From Lysobacterales bacterium (lineage in GTDB: Bacteria; Pseudomonadota; Gammaproteobacteria; Xanthomonadales; SZUA-36), in the NCBI GenBank assembly GCA_029859645.1, contig JAOUCS010000001.1:1-64000 (forward strand): a DNA stretch of 64,000 nt, given 5' to 3'. Of this stretch, positions 52,386-61,798 are shown piece after piece. Every line of letters starts with the position of its first letter. Position 1 is the stretch's first letter. Both the position numbers and the translations under genes were made by a program. The notes under the pieces are model-generated. The model saw nothing but the letters and a program-made list of their open reading frames with translations, searched no databases and was not told where the DNA came from.

Positions 52386-53957
52386 ATGACTCTCATGCTG
52401 AAAAAATCTTTCCTGATGTTCCTGTTGCTGGCCCTCGCAGCCTGCGGAAAAGCTCAGTCCGAGTCAGCGGAATCTGCACCTGTTTCCAACCAGCGAGAAT
52501 CTGTCGAACCGGTTGAGCAAGCCGCCGAAAACCATCAGGCCCTGGCCAGAAAGCAGGCGCCCAGGATGACGCTCGACCAGATCCAGGAAGACCTGGATAT
52601 TCCCGGGCTGTCGCGACCCTGGACCGGTGACCTCGATGGTATGGTGGAGAGGAGGCTGGTCAGAGTGCTCACCGTCTACGGCCTGGGCAGGTATTACGTG
52701 GATAACGGGCAGGAAAAGGGAATGACCTTTGAGCTGATGAAAATGTTCGAGGGTGAGCTGAACAAGCGATTCGGCAATAAGGCTCTGCCGATCCACCTGG
52801 TATTTATCCCGGTCGCCCGTGACGAACTGATCAGGGGCCTGGTTGAGGGCCGGGGCGACATTGCTGCAGCTGGATTGACGATTACTTCTGATCGGCAGGA
52901 ATTGATCGAGTTTTCAGATCCGATGACAAGGACACTGTCGGAGGTTCTCGTCACGGGCCCGTCCGCGCCCGAGGTCAACCGGCTTGAAGACCTGGCCGGC
53001 AGGGACGTTTATCTGCGGGCATCCAGCAGCTACCGGTCCAGCCTGGAAGACATTAATCGCCGGTTTCGCGAGCAGGGGCTGGAAGAAATCGTCATTCAGT
53101 ACATATCTGAACACCTGGAAGACGAGGATTTGTTGGAAATGGTAAACAGTGGATCGCTGGAATGGGCGGTAGTGGATGATTACAAAGCCGATGTCTGGGC
53201 GAGTGTTTTTGAAAATCTGATCGTGCGCAAGGATATCGAGTTTCGCAAGGGTGGACAGCTGGGGTTTGCCCTGCGCAAAGACAGCCCTGAATTGAGGGAG
53301 TTCGTCAACGGCTTCGTCAAGGGGCATCGCCAGGGTACGCTGAAGGGCAATATCCTGATCAAGCGATATGTCGATAACTTCGATTGGTCAAAGAACATCC
53401 TGGGCGCTGCCGATTACGAAAGATTCCTGGAGGTTGTGAATATTTTTGAGAAGTACGGTAATCAATATGGGATTGATTACCTGATTGTCACTGCACAGGG
53501 CTACCAGGAGTCCCAGCTGAAGCAATCCGCCAGGAGCAAGGCCGGGGCGGTCGGTATCATGCAGTTGTTACCCAGCACGGCGGCGGATCCAAATGTAGGA
53601 ATCAGCGATATTTCCACGGTTGAAGCAAATATTCATGCGGGTATCCGATACCTTGATTTCCTGCGAAACCGATATTTCAGCGACTTGTGGACGGACGAAC
53701 TCAACCAGACACTGTTCGCCCTGGCGGCCTATAATGCGGGTCCGGCTCGCGTCGCCAGGCTGCGACAAAAAGCAGCCGCGCAGGGTTACGACCCGAACAA
53801 GTGGTTTGACCATGTGGAAGTGATAGCGGCAAAAGAAATCGGGCGGGAAACGGTCCAGTATGTCGCAAATATCCTGAAATACTATGTGGTTTACCGCCTG
53901 AGTATTGTTCGCACGCTGCAGAGGCGTGAAGAGCGAGAGCAACAAGCAATCCATTAA
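52386..53957 (+). CDS. mltF: Membrane-bound lytic murein transglycosylase F (MltF-like)
   Basis: A 523-residue lipoprotein (signal FLMFLLLALAACGKAQ with lipobox LAAC). Residues ~85-315 form an ABC-type amino-acid-binding-like domain (KGMTFELMKMFEGELNKRFG, then GRGDIAAAGLTITSDRQEL). Residues ~345-500 form an SLT goose-type lysozyme domain with YQESQLKQSARSKAGAVGIM (catalytic Glu), AAYNAGPARVARLR and YVANILKYYVVYR. It cleaves glycan strands to give anhydromuropeptides. The regulatory N-terminal domain is as in E. coli MltF. The start is the ATG at 52386 after CAAAGAGCAG; a second Met at residue 4 is possible. Confidence 0.92.
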   Translation: MTLMLKKSFLMFLLLALAACGKAQSESAESAPVSNQRESVEPVEQAAENHQALARKQAPRMTLDQIQEDLDIPGLSRPWTGDLDGMVERRLVRVLTVYGLGRYYVDNGQEKGMTFELMKMFEGELNKRFGNKALPIHLVFIPVARDELIRGLVEGRGDIAAAGLTITSDRQELIEFSDPMTRTLSEVLVTGPSAPEVNRLEDLAGRDVYLRASSSYRSSLEDINRRFREQGLEEIVIQYISEHLEDEDLLEMVNSGSLEWAVVDDYKADVWASVFENLIVRKDIEFRKGGQLGFALRKDSPELREFVNGFVKGHRQGTLKGNILIKRYVDNFDWSKNILGAADYERFLEVVNIFEKYGNQYGIDYLIVTAQGYQESQLKQSARSKAGAVGIMQLLPSTAADPNVGISDISTVEANIHAGIRYLDFLRNRYFSDLWTDELNQTLFALAAYNAGPARVARLRQKAAAQGYDPNKWFDHVEVIAAKEIGRETVQYVANILKYYVVYRLSIVRTLQRREEREQQAIH

Positions 53958-53992
53958 ATGTATTCAACTACTGACCTATCGAGGTAAAAACC

Positions 53993-54394
53993 ATGTCCGA
54001 AATGGCATTTGAAGTCACCCTGAACGCCCCCTATGCGGAAGCCGTGGATCAGGTGATCGAAGCACTGAAGCAGGAAGGCTTCGGCGTGCTGACCCGGATT
54101 GATGTGCACGATACGCTGAAGGAGAAGCTGGGCGTCGAGTTTCGCAACTACAGCATTCTTGGGGCCTGTAACCCACCCCTGGCACACAAGGCGCTGAGCC
54201 ACCGTCCCGACGCGGGCCTGATGCTGCCATGCAATGTCATTGTTGAGGAAGTTGAGGACGGGACGCTGGTGCGGATCGTCGATCCGGCAGCGATGATGCA
54301 GGCCGGCGGCCTTGCCGGGGACCCGGCAATGGAAGAGGTCGGTGGCGAAGCGGGCAGTCGTTTGCAGCGCGTTGCCCGGTCGCTGTCCGGCTGA
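53993..54394 (+). CDS. DUF302 family protein
   Basis: A 133-residue soluble protein. MAFEVTLNAPYAEAVDQVIEAL, KQEGFGVLTRIDVHDTLKEKLG and YSILGACNPPLAHKALSHRP (two parts each) are the characteristic DUF302 sequence, an alpha/beta fold similar to haem- or metal-associated domains. Function unknown. No signal peptide, so cytoplasmic. A good AGGTAAAAACC precedes the ATG. It lies 35 bases after mltF on the same strand. Confidence 0.9.
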   Translation: MSEMAFEVTLNAPYAEAVDQVIEALKQEGFGVLTRIDVHDTLKEKLGVEFRNYSILGACNPPLAHKALSHRPDAGLMLPCNVIVEEVEDGTLVRIVDPAAMMQAGGLAGDPAMEEVGGEAGSRLQRVARSLSG

Positions 54395-54470
54395 GCAAAG
54401 CCCTCATTCGCCTTGACGAACCGGCATTCAGGGTCAAAGATAAAAAACAATCCACTCCGGGAATCTTTTC

Positions 54471-54734
54471 ATGACCTGTAATTCAAATGCCGGGCTGCTG
54501 CTGCGCGTTGCCGGCTTGAGCCTGTTCGTCCTCTTGTTGCCTGCGATTGCGCTGGCCGCGGGCGTTGGAGGTTCGATGCTGTCGATCGGTTCGGCGGCCG
54601 GTGTTGCCGTGATGGGAACGGCTCGTGGCGTCTATACGTTCTTCGGCCATCTCAAGTGGTCATGGGCCATCCTGCTGGGCTATCTCGCCAGCATCGGGAC
54701 TCATTTCATGGTCAATGCTTCGCTGTTCACCTGA
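54471..54734 (+). CDS. Small predicted membrane protein
   Basis: An 87-residue protein with a hydrophobic N terminus (VAGLSLFVLLLPAIALA), a glycine/serine-rich middle (GVGGSMLSIGSAAGVAVMG) and a second hydrophobic helix (WSWAILLGYLASIGTHFMV). It may be a two-helix inner-membrane protein, or the first helix may be a cleaved signal. I do not recognise a family. Its TGA overlaps the ATG of the following APC permease (TGATG), so it is translated together with it and could be an accessory subunit. No strong ribosome-binding site of its own is seen (GGGAATC). Confidence 0.6.
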   Translation: MTCNSNAGLLLRVAGLSLFVLLLPAIALAAGVGGSMLSIGSAAGVAVMGTARGVYTFFGHLKWSWAILLGYLASIGTHFMVNASLFT

Positions 54735-56032
54735 TGATTAACTCAAAAGAACAACGGGACGCGGGTCTCAAGAAAGAGATTGGTCAGCTGGGCTTCGGCG
54801 CCATTGCGCTGAATGGGACCATTGGCGCAGGGATTTTCGCTTTGCCGGCGATTGCGCTGGAACGGGCCGGGCTTCTCAGCCCCTGGATATACGTGGCCTG
54901 TGGCGTGCTGATCATGGCGATCGTATTCGTATTCGCCCGTGTGGCGAGTTATTTTTCCGACACCGGCGGGCCGGTGACGTATGCAACACGAGCTTTCGGG
55001 CCTTTCGTCGGCTTCCAGGCCGGTTGGTTGCTGACATTGTCTCGCGCCGCTGCTTTTGCTGCCAACGCTCACCTTATGGTCACCTATGCGGGCTGGTTCT
55101 GGGCACCGCTGGCGGATGGAACGGCGCACCTGGTTGCCGTGGCCCTGGTCTGCGTGGCGCTTACAGCCATCAATATCATCGGCATCAAGCAGGGCATGAT
55201 GGCAATCTTTGCTCTTACCGTGCTCAAGCTGTTACCGCTGGTGCTGCTCGTCTTCCTCGGCATCAGCCAGACCAACCCGGAGATTTTTGCCGCCGCTGAA
55301 ATCCCGTCGCTTGGTTCCATGGGTGAAACGATGCTGATCGTTTTTTATGCCTTCGTCGGCTTCGAAAGCGCCGTGATACCGGCCGGAGAGGCCCGCAACG
55401 CCAAGCGGGATATTCCGTTGGCCCTGGTGCGCACCATCCTGGCAATCACCGTGTTCTATTTCCTGATCCAGATTGTCACCATTTCAGTTGCTCCGGATGT
55501 AGCCGGCAGCAAAACGCCGCTGGCTGATGTGGCGATGATCCTGATGGGGTCGATTGGTGCAGGAATCCTGACCATGGGCGCGGTATTTTCCATCACGGGC
55601 AACCTCACATCGAGCATGTTGTCGGCGCCCAGGATGCTTTACGCCATGGGTCAGCTGGGCAGTCTTCCCGGCTGGTTCGGGCAGGTTCATCCGCGTTTTC
55701 ACACACCATCCAACGCCATCCTTTTCTATGCAGCCTTCTCACTGGTGCTCGCATTGAGTGGTGGCTTTGTATTCCTGGCCGTGATCAGCACCATCGTGCG
55801 CCTGATGGTTTACGTGATGTGTATTGCGACACTGCCGGTACTGCACCGCAAGCTGGGCGAATACGAGGGGCAGTTCAGGCTCTATGGCGGGATGTTGGTT
55901 CCTTTCGTCGCACTGGTCATCAGTATCTGGTTAATGACCCATGCTTCGCTCAAGTCATGGCTCACGACAGGCGCTTTTTTGTTGGTCGGCGGGGTACTGT
56001 ATCTGTTAACCCGGCGCACCGGCCGGGATTGA
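54734..56032 (+). CDS. APC-superfamily amino-acid permease
   Basis: A 432-residue, 12-helix transporter. The N terminus KKEIGQLGFGAIALNGTIGAGIF contains the helix-1 substrate loop (GTIGAGIF), PVTYATRAFGPFVGFQAGWL is helix 3, and FYAFVGFESAVIPAGEARN is helix 6 with the conserved Glu. RDIPLALVRTI follows as in YjeH/YhdG-like permeases. The family exchanges or imports amino acids with protons; the substrate is not determined. ATG 54734 overlaps the small membrane gene stop. It ends 14 bases before the convergent RND gene stop. Confidence 0.92.
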   Translation: MINSKEQRDAGLKKEIGQLGFGAIALNGTIGAGIFALPAIALERAGLLSPWIYVACGVLIMAIVFVFARVASYFSDTGGPVTYATRAFGPFVGFQAGWLLTLSRAAAFAANAHLMVTYAGWFWAPLADGTAHLVAVALVCVALTAINIIGIKQGMMAIFALTVLKLLPLVLLVFLGISQTNPEIFAAAEIPSLGSMGETMLIVFYAFVGFESAVIPAGEARNAKRDIPLALVRTILAITVFYFLIQIVTISVAPDVAGSKTPLADVAMILMGSIGAGILTMGAVFSITGNLTSSMLSAPRMLYAMGQLGSLPGWFGQVHPRFHTPSNAILFYAAFSLVLALSGGFVFLAVISTIVRLMVYVMCIATLPVLHRKLGEYEGQFRLYGGMLVPFVALVISIWLMTHASLKSWLTTGAFLLVGGVLYLLTRRTGRD

Positions 56033-56046
56033 CGGCACTACAGGCC

Positions 56047-59000
56047 CTAATCGAGCTCAGCCAGCGGCCGGTAGGGAATGCGGTAAAACTTCGTGTACAG
56101 CACCGGCACGATGATCAGGGTCAATACCGTGGCAAATCCCAGCCCGAACATGATCGTGACCGCCATGCTCTCGAAAAAGGCGTCTCCGAGTAACGGCAGC
56201 ATGCCGAGGATCGTAGTAATCGCAGCCATCGACACGGGTCGCACACGGCTGATGCCTGAATCGAACACCGCCTGGTAGGGCTCTTTGCCCGATTTCATCT
56301 CGGTGTTGATCTGATCCAGCAGCACGATACCGTTTTTGAGAAGCATGCCCGACAGGCTGAGCAGTCCAAGCAAGGCCATGAAACCGAACGGTTTGTTCAT
56401 CAGCAACAGTCCCGTTGTGACACCGATGATGGCCAGTGGAACGGTGGCCCAGATCACCAGCGGCGCCCGCACGGCATTGAACAAAAGCACTGTAATCACG
56501 AACATCGCCAGATAGCCCATTGGCAGCGACATGAAAACAGCTTCCTGGGCATCTCTCGACGTTTCGTACTCGCCGCCCCATTCAAGGCTGTAACCTTCAG
56601 GAAGCTCGATGGCCTCGATTTGCGGGCGAATCCGGGCAAACAGGTCGTTGGCTGTCTCGGTGCCGAAAGCGTCCGGATCGGTCAACACGGAAAGAGTCCG
56701 TTTGCGGTCACGCCGCTGGATCAGTGCGTCTTCCCACTCGGTACGGAATTCATCAACGACTTCGACAATCTGAACGTATCGCTGAAACGAAGTACTCCAT
56801 AGCTGCACATCATGGATGGAATCTATGCTCAGCCTTTCTTCATCGGGTAGCCGGACCATGATCGGCATCAGGTTGGTGCCTTCGCGGTAAAGTCCTACGC
56901 GTAATCCTGAAAAACTCATCAACAGGGAATTATCGAGATCCCGCTTGTTGATACCCAGGCGTCTCGCGTTGGCCTCGTTCAGCTGCGGCCGCAGCATCTT
57001 GCTGCGCTCACGCCAGTCATCGCGGACGCCGGTTGCTCCCGGGTCGTCATGCATAATGGCCTTGGCCTTCACGGCGAGTTGCCTCAGGATGGTGGGATCC
57101 GGGCCGATAAACCGCGCCTCGATCTTGGCGGCTGGCGAGGGCCCGATATCCAGCCGCTTGAACTTCACGTCCGCTTCCGGGTAGTTCAGTTCAAGGAAAT
57201 CGTCCACTTCTTCCATCAGCACAGGCAGGTCTTCCGCGTTTTTTGCCCTGAACATCAGCTGTGCGTAACTGGAATAGGCGGCTTCAGGCGCATAAGTCAG
57301 CATGAATCGGGGCATTCCGCCGCCGATCACAGCGTGGGCAAAGGCATAACGCGGGTCGTCTCCGAGGGCTTGCTGAATTTCGACAACATACTCGTCGGTC
57401 GCCCGGATATCAGTGCCCTCGGGAAGCCAGAGATCCACCAGGAAAATAGGTGTGGTCGATGGTGGGAAAAAGGCCTGCTGCACCTGGCCAAAACCGGCTA
57501 CAGCTGCAAACAGCATCAGCACCATTGCGAGCACCGTCAAGGCGCGATGCCGCATACAAAAATCGAGTAATACCCGGTAAATCGTAAACAGAATGCCCTG
57601 GTAGGGTTCGCCAGGCTGCTCGCCGGTTGCCGCCGCGTCACGGATGTCTTCTCTGAAAAACAGTGAGCAGAAAAACGGTGTCAGGGTGATCGCGGTGAAC
57701 CAGCTCAAAAACAACGAATACATCAGCACCCAGAACAATGAACCGACAAATTCACCGGTAGAGTCCGGCGAGAGGCCGATCGGCGCAAACGCCAGGATGG
57801 CAATCACGGTAGCTCCCAGCAGTGGCCACATGGTCTGTTTGACAATCGCGTTGGCCGCCTCCAACCGGGTAAGGCCGCGCTTGAGACCAATCAATACGCC
57901 TTCCGTGACGACGATGGCGTTGTCCACCAGCATGCCCAGGGCAATGATCAGGGCGCCCAGCGAGATACGTTGCAATTCCAGCCCGTGGTTTTGCATCAGG
58001 ATAAAAGTGCCGCTACACGTCAGGAACAGGATTAGACCGATCAGAATTCCGCTGCGAAAACCCATGAAGAACAGCAACACGACAATCACGATCGCGACCG
58101 CTGCAACCAGGTTAAACAGGAATGAGGAAACCGATTTCTCGACCTCCCGTGGCTGGTTGTAGATGCCGTGCATTTCCATGCCGACTGGCGTGATACGTTG
58201 CAGGGAGAGGAGCTTTGCTTCCACCGCCCTGCCGATGTCGACGACGTTTACGCCGTCGGTAAATGCCACCCCGACCACCAGTGCCTGCTTACCGCCAAAC
58301 CGCATGATTCGGTCCGGGACCTCGGCATAACCCTGGAAGACGTCTGCCACGTCTCCAAGATAAATCAGTTGCTGCGAAGCCGGCTCACTGATCAGCAACT
58401 GTTCCAGTTGTTCAACATCGGTGAACTCGCCGGTTGGATTGATGCGGACGGACTCGGATCCGGCGCGAATTTCCCCGGCATTGGATACGACATTCTGGGT
58501 TTCCAGCAGGGAATAAATGCGCTGGATTGAAATTCCAAGCGCTGCCAGCCTGGCCTGCGAAATTTCGACGAACACCTGCCTTTCCCGGTTTCCGGATACG
58601 TCGACCCTGGCCACACCGTCCACCAGCACCAGTTCCCGGCGGATATAATCGACATAATCTTCCAGTTCACCATAGCTGTAGCCCGGTCCGGTAACGGCGA
58701 ACATCAGTCCGAACACGTCGCCAAAATCGTCCAGGATCAGGGGTTCGCTGGTTCCGGGTGGCAATTCTCCCCGAATCACCATGTCTCGTACCCGGCGGCG
58801 CAGGTTATCCCACTCCTGCTCGAGCTCCGCGCCGCCATAAGTCCTCTCAATCTGTGGGGTGATTTGTGAAAGCCCGGCACTCGAGGTCGATCTGACCTTG
58901 TCCAGGGAAGCCATCTGCTGCAGCGCCTGCTCAACCGGGTAAGTGACCTCTTCTTCCACCTGCTGTGCCGAAGCACCCGGGTAGCCGACAATGATTTTTG

Positions 59001-59133
59001 CTTCCTTGATCGTGAAAGGCGGGTCTTCCAGTTGTCCCAGCGAGAAAAAAGCCGTCATGCCGCCCACACCGAAAATCAGCACCAGCATCCAGCTGATGAC
59101 TTTCTTTTCAATGGCGAACTGCGAAGGGAGCAT
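56047..59133 (-). CDS. RND-family efflux pump, inner-membrane component
   Basis: A 1028-residue HAE1-type RND transporter with 12 helices in two repeats. Proton-relay region GALIIALGMLVDNAIVVTEGVL (two parts) is in helix 4. Other family positions are GYPGASAQQVEEEVTYPVEQAL, ETQNVVSNAGEIRAGSESV and GLLSLSGMLLKNGIVLLDQINTE (two parts). It exports drugs, solvents or lipids across the envelope with a TolC-like partner, none of which is in the window. Its start overlaps the adaptor stop by one base (TGATG), so translation is coupled. It resembles the AcrB/MmtB-like branch with a divergent porter region. Confidence 0.93.
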   Translation of the reverse strand: MLPSQFAIEKKVISWMLVLIFGVGGMTAFFSLGQLEDPPFTIKEAKIIVGYPGASAQQVEEEVTYPVEQALQQMASLDKVRSTSSAGLSQITPQIERTYGGAELEQEWDNLRRRVRDMVIRGELPPGTSEPLILDDFGDVFGLMFAVTGPGYSYGELEDYVDYIRRELVLVDGVARVDVSGNRERQVFVEISQARLAALGISIQRIYSLLETQNVVSNAGEIRAGSESVRINPTGEFTDVEQLEQLLISEPASQQLIYLGDVADVFQGYAEVPDRIMRFGGKQALVVGVAFTDGVNVVDIGRAVEAKLLSLQRITPVGMEMHGIYNQPREVEKSVSSFLFNLVAAVAIVIVVLLFFMGFRSGILIGLILFLTCSGTFILMQNHGLELQRISLGALIIALGMLVDNAIVVTEGVLIGLKRGLTRLEAANAIVKQTMWPLLGATVIAILAFAPIGLSPDSTGEFVGSLFWVLMYSLFLSWFTAITLTPFFCSLFFREDIRDAAATGEQPGEPYQGILFTIYRVLLDFCMRHRALTVLAMVLMLFAAVAGFGQVQQAFFPPSTTPIFLVDLWLPEGTDIRATDEYVVEIQQALGDDPRYAFAHAVIGGGMPRFMLTYAPEAAYSSYAQLMFRAKNAEDLPVLMEEVDDFLELNYPEADVKFKRLDIGPSPAAKIEARFIGPDPTILRQLAVKAKAIMHDDPGATGVRDDWRERSKMLRPQLNEANARRLGINKRDLDNSLLMSFSGLRVGLYREGTNLMPIMVRLPDEERLSIDSIHDVQLWSTSFQRYVQIVEVVDEFRTEWEDALIQRRDRKRTLSVLTDPDAFGTETANDLFARIRPQIEAIELPEGYSLEWGGEYETSRDAQEAVFMSLPMGYLAMFVITVLLFNAVRAPLVIWATVPLAIIGVTTGLLLMNKPFGFMALLGLLSLSGMLLKNGIVLLDQINTEMKSGKEPYQAVFDSGISRVRPVSMAAITTILGMLPLLGDAFFESMAVTIMFGLGFATVLTLIIVPVLYTKFYRIPYRPLAELD

Positions 59134-60233
59134 CAGAGGCCCTGTTCACGCTGCATCGGGCGCACCCACATGCCTTCCTCTACTGCATTCACACCGGCGG
59201 CAATGATTAATTCCCCTTCTTCAAGCCCATCCCGTATCGCTATCTGACTGCCGGTCAGTTGTCCGACGACTACATCGCGCCGGGACGCCCGCATGGTCAC
59301 AGGATCGACCACCCACACCTGCTTGAATTCCGAATCCAGGGGTTCTTCCTCGGCGCTGAAAACGGCTTCGATGGGCACCAGGGTCATGTGAGCCGCCTCC
59401 TCCTCGAACAACCGTGACAGATCGGCAATCACCGTCGCGCTCATGCCCGGCAGCACATTCAGGTCGTCGGGTACGGGCAGGGAAAAAGTCACTTTGTAAG
59501 TCAGGGTGGCGACGTCCGCCTCGGTTTCATGTTCCTTGTAGTGCGCGGTGAAAGTCCGGTCGGCGTCAGATCCGAACCGTACCTGGACGGGTTGGGGGTC
59601 GCGGTTGGACTGGGTCCTTTCAACCCGCGCAATGATGGATTCGGGGACATCGACCGACACGTCGATCATCTTGATGGTCTGGATGATCAGCACCACTTGG
59701 CCCGGAGCGACCGATTCGTAATTTTCAGCCAGGCGTCGTGCGACCACCCCGTCGAAGGGAGCGAACAGCTGAGTGTAGTCCAGGTTGTTCTGTGCGCGTT
59801 CCAGGTGGGATTCAGCCACTTTCATCACCGCCAGTCTCTGGTCGTAATCTGCCTGGGAAATCAGTTGGCGGCCGATCAGTTCGGCAGAGCGCTTGAACTG
59901 GGCGACGGTCAGGTCATACTCGGCGCGGGCCTTGTTCAGTGCAGCCCGGTAATCTGATGGATCCAGGCGTGCCAGCAAATCGCCCTGCCTGACTTCGATA
60001 CCCCGGTTGGCCGGAAATTCGATCAACTCGCCACCCACCCGGAAAGCGAGATCAGCCACGTCGGAGGCGCGTACCTCACCGGGGAACGACCGGATCAACA
60101 ATGCATCCGGGCCCTCGACCGTGAAGAGCTTGGCGGGTCTCGCTACTTCAGGTGGCGGCGGAGGTTCCGGCCGGGAACAGGCGGTGGCCAGGATCAGGGG
60201 GGTTACAACCAGCAAAGCAAAAAAAGGGTTCAC
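59133..60233 (-). CDS. RND efflux periplasmic adaptor (membrane fusion protein)
   Basis: A 366-residue HlyD/AcrA-type lipoprotein (signal FALLVVTPLILATACSRPE with lipobox). The lipoyl/barrel half-motifs are RRFPGEVRASDVADLAFRVGG-like sequence near residue 45, the coiled-coil hairpin is ALNKARAEYDLTVAQFKRSAEL, and LFAPFDGVVARRLAENYESV (split) gives the second half of the lipoyl domain. It couples the RND pump to an outer-membrane channel. The start is a GTG at 60233 behind an AGGAGG site. It lies 52 bases after the rquA stop in the same direction, so read-through from the frd operon is possible. Confidence 0.93.
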   Translation of the reverse strand: MNPFFALLVVTPLILATACSRPEPPPPPEVARPAKLFTVEGPDALLIRSFPGEVRASDVADLAFRVGGELIEFPANRGIEVRQGDLLARLDPSDYRAALNKARAEYDLTVAQFKRSAELIGRQLISQADYDQRLAVMKVAESHLERAQNNLDYTQLFAPFDGVVARRLAENYESVAPGQVVLIIQTIKMIDVSVDVPESIIARVERTQSNRDPQPVQVRFGSDADRTFTAHYKEHETEADVATLTYKVTFSLPVPDDLNVLPGMSATVIADLSRLFEEEAAHMTLVPIEAVFSAEEEPLDSEFKQVWVVDPVTMRASRRDVVVGQLTGSQIAIRDGLEEGELIIAAGVNAVEEGMWVRPMQREQGL

Positions 60234-60285
60234 GAAACAGGTCCTCCTACGTGAGGCCTATCTTACACGGGAGTCCAATGCCGGT

Positions 60286-61053
60286 TTACAGACTCAGAAC
60301 AATTTTCTGATAGAGTCCGCCGAAATAGAATTCGGAGTCGAGTTGCTCCGGTTTGACACTTTCAGGGAAGAAAGCCGGTAACTCTTCGCGCCAGAGGTCC
60401 ATCGCAAACGGCTCAAGCCAGGTCAGGATGGGTTTCATCACGTAGCGCATCGGATTGCTGCGTTTCGGGCCATGGTAATCGACGAAGATCACCTTGCCGC
60501 CCGGGCGGGTGACGCGGATGGCTTCCTCGACGGTTTTACGGCGGGCATATTCGGGTTGTTCGTGCAGCAGGAAAAACACTACGGTCTCATCGAAACTGTC
60601 ATCCGGGAATGCCATAGCGGTGGAGTCCTGCAGATGAGCTGCGACGTTTTGATGGCGTTCCAGTTTCTTCCTGACGTTATCGATCTGGATCGGGGCGACA
60701 TCCAGTACGTCCAGTTTTGAACCGGTTTTTGACAAATGGTCAGCAACACGGTTGGAGAAATCTCCATAAACACAGGCGACCTGCAGCACCCGGCTGTTGG
60801 ATTCAACAGTCATTTCGTCGAGTACGGCAGCTGTGAGGCGTTTCATATTTCCCCACAGGATCAGGTTGACAACCCATTCACGTTCAAAGAAGTAGAATGA
60901 CTTCGGGTGCAGGTAGGCCCACCAGTACGTGTCCTGCAAGTATTCAGGTATTTCCGGCACTGGATTAACGGCCACAGGGCTTGGTTCAGTCGCAGAAAAT
61001 CCTTCTACGCTGTAATCAAAATTTTCAGCTACTGCTCTCGAATCGTCGTTCAT
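60286..61053 (-). CDS. rquA: Rhodoquinone biosynthesis methyltransferase-like protein RquA
   Basis: A 255-residue protein of the RquA branch of class I methyltransferase-fold proteins, which swap the methoxy group of ubiquinone for an amino group to make rhodoquinone. The N-terminal signature YLQDTYWWAYLHP and EREWVVNLILWGNMKRL is specific to this family. VLQVACVYGDFSNRVADHL is the altered SAM loop (normal UbiE has a GCGTG-like loop), and VVFFLLHEQPEYARRKT and VIFVDYHGPKRSNPMRYVM complete it. Its direct position after frdD strongly supports a link to fumarate respiration, since rhodoquinol has a low potential suited to fumarate reduction. The ATG is 6 bases beyond the frdD stop. Confidence 0.9.
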   Translation of the reverse strand: MNDDSRAVAENFDYSVEGFSATEPSPVAVNPVPEIPEYLQDTYWWAYLHPKSFYFFEREWVVNLILWGNMKRLTAAVLDEMTVESNSRVLQVACVYGDFSNRVADHLSKTGSKLDVLDVAPIQIDNVRKKLERHQNVAAHLQDSTAMAFPDDSFDETVVFFLLHEQPEYARRKTVEEAIRVTRPGGKVIFVDYHGPKRSNPMRYVMKPILTWLEPFAMDLWREELPAFFPESVKPEQLDSEFYFGGLYQKIVLSL

Positions 61054-61059
61054 CGCTGC

Positions 61060-61401
61060 TCATACTTTGTACAAATAAAAAGCCGTCATCACGGTGCCGA
61101 TAAAGGCAACCAGGTAGACGGTATTGGCTACTACCTTGTCTTTCCTCACCCCAAAATCGTGAAACACGACTCTCAGGCGATGAGCAGCATGCCACAAAGC
61201 GAGCGATATTACGACGAACAGGCTCAGTTTGCCTAGCCCATTCGTCGCAAATTGATGAATATTTTCAAATTGTAAGCCTTCCGGCACCCGTCCAAGAGCG
61301 ATCAGCAAAAACAAAGTAATGAGTGCCGGGAATATAAAAGCCGCGATGGTACCGCCGGCGGCGAACAGGCCCCAGACAACAGATTTTTTCGCAATAGTCA
61401 T
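61060..61401 (-). CDS. frdD: Fumarate reductase subunit D
   Basis: A 113-residue membrane anchor with three hydrophobic helices (VWGLFAAGGTIAAFIFPALI, then LSLFVVISLALWHAAHRLRVV, then VVANTVYLVAFIGTVMTAF). HAAHRLR with the conserved His and Arg fits FrdD, which with FrdC forms the quinol site. It is encoded 4 bases after frdC and followed by rquA. No haem ligand pattern as in SdhCD is seen, consistent with the haem-free E. coli FrdCD type. Confidence 0.93.
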   Translation of the reverse strand: MTIAKKSVVWGLFAAGGTIAAFIFPALITLFLLIALGRVPEGLQFENIHQFATNGLGKLSLFVVISLALWHAAHRLRVVFHDFGVRKDKVVANTVYLVAFIGTVMTAFYLYKV

Positions 61402-61402
61402 G

Positions 61403-61798
61403 TCAGATCACTCCTGCAAGCCAGAAAACAAACAGCGTAACGACAATCCAGGCTGCGTAGTGGCCGATGACGATGACCCGGTCCGGCAGTTTCTGTTCGC
61501 CCAGTTGCAGCGGCATGGCCTTGGGCGCCAGTTTGAACCAGTCGAATGTCATGAAGAACAGGTAAAAAATCAACGAAAAGGCATGGAATGCCACCCATCC
61601 GGGACCGGTGAATTCAGCAATAAATTCAGCCCAGCGCCCGGGGGAGTCCGCCAGGGCGGCCAGGCCGACTATCGAGATAAAGCAGTATATGGCGACCAGT
61701 ATGCAGGTAACCTCCCGCAGCATGTAACGCTTGTAACGCCCGTTGCGCATGTACCACGTGGTCTTTGAAACGGGACGGACATAAGGTTGACGGCTCAT
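61403..61798 (-). CDS. frdC: Fumarate reductase subunit C
   Basis: A 131-residue membrane anchor with three helices. The N terminus PYVRPVSKTTWYMRNGRYKR and YMLREVTCILVAIYCF match E. coli FrdC (PYVRP, YMLRE). WFKLAPKAMPLQLGEQKLPD gives the loop between helices 2 and 3. It anchors FrdAB to the cytoplasmic face and supplies part of the quinol-binding pocket, with FrdD. Its ATG overlaps the frdB stop by 4 bases. Confidence 0.94.
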   Translation of the reverse strand: MSRQPYVRPVSKTTWYMRNGRYKRYMLREVTCILVAIYCFISIVGLAALADSPGRWAEFIAEFTGPGWVAFHAFSLIFYLFFMTFDWFKLAPKAMPLQLGEQKLPDRVIVIGHYAAWIVVTLFVFWLAGVI

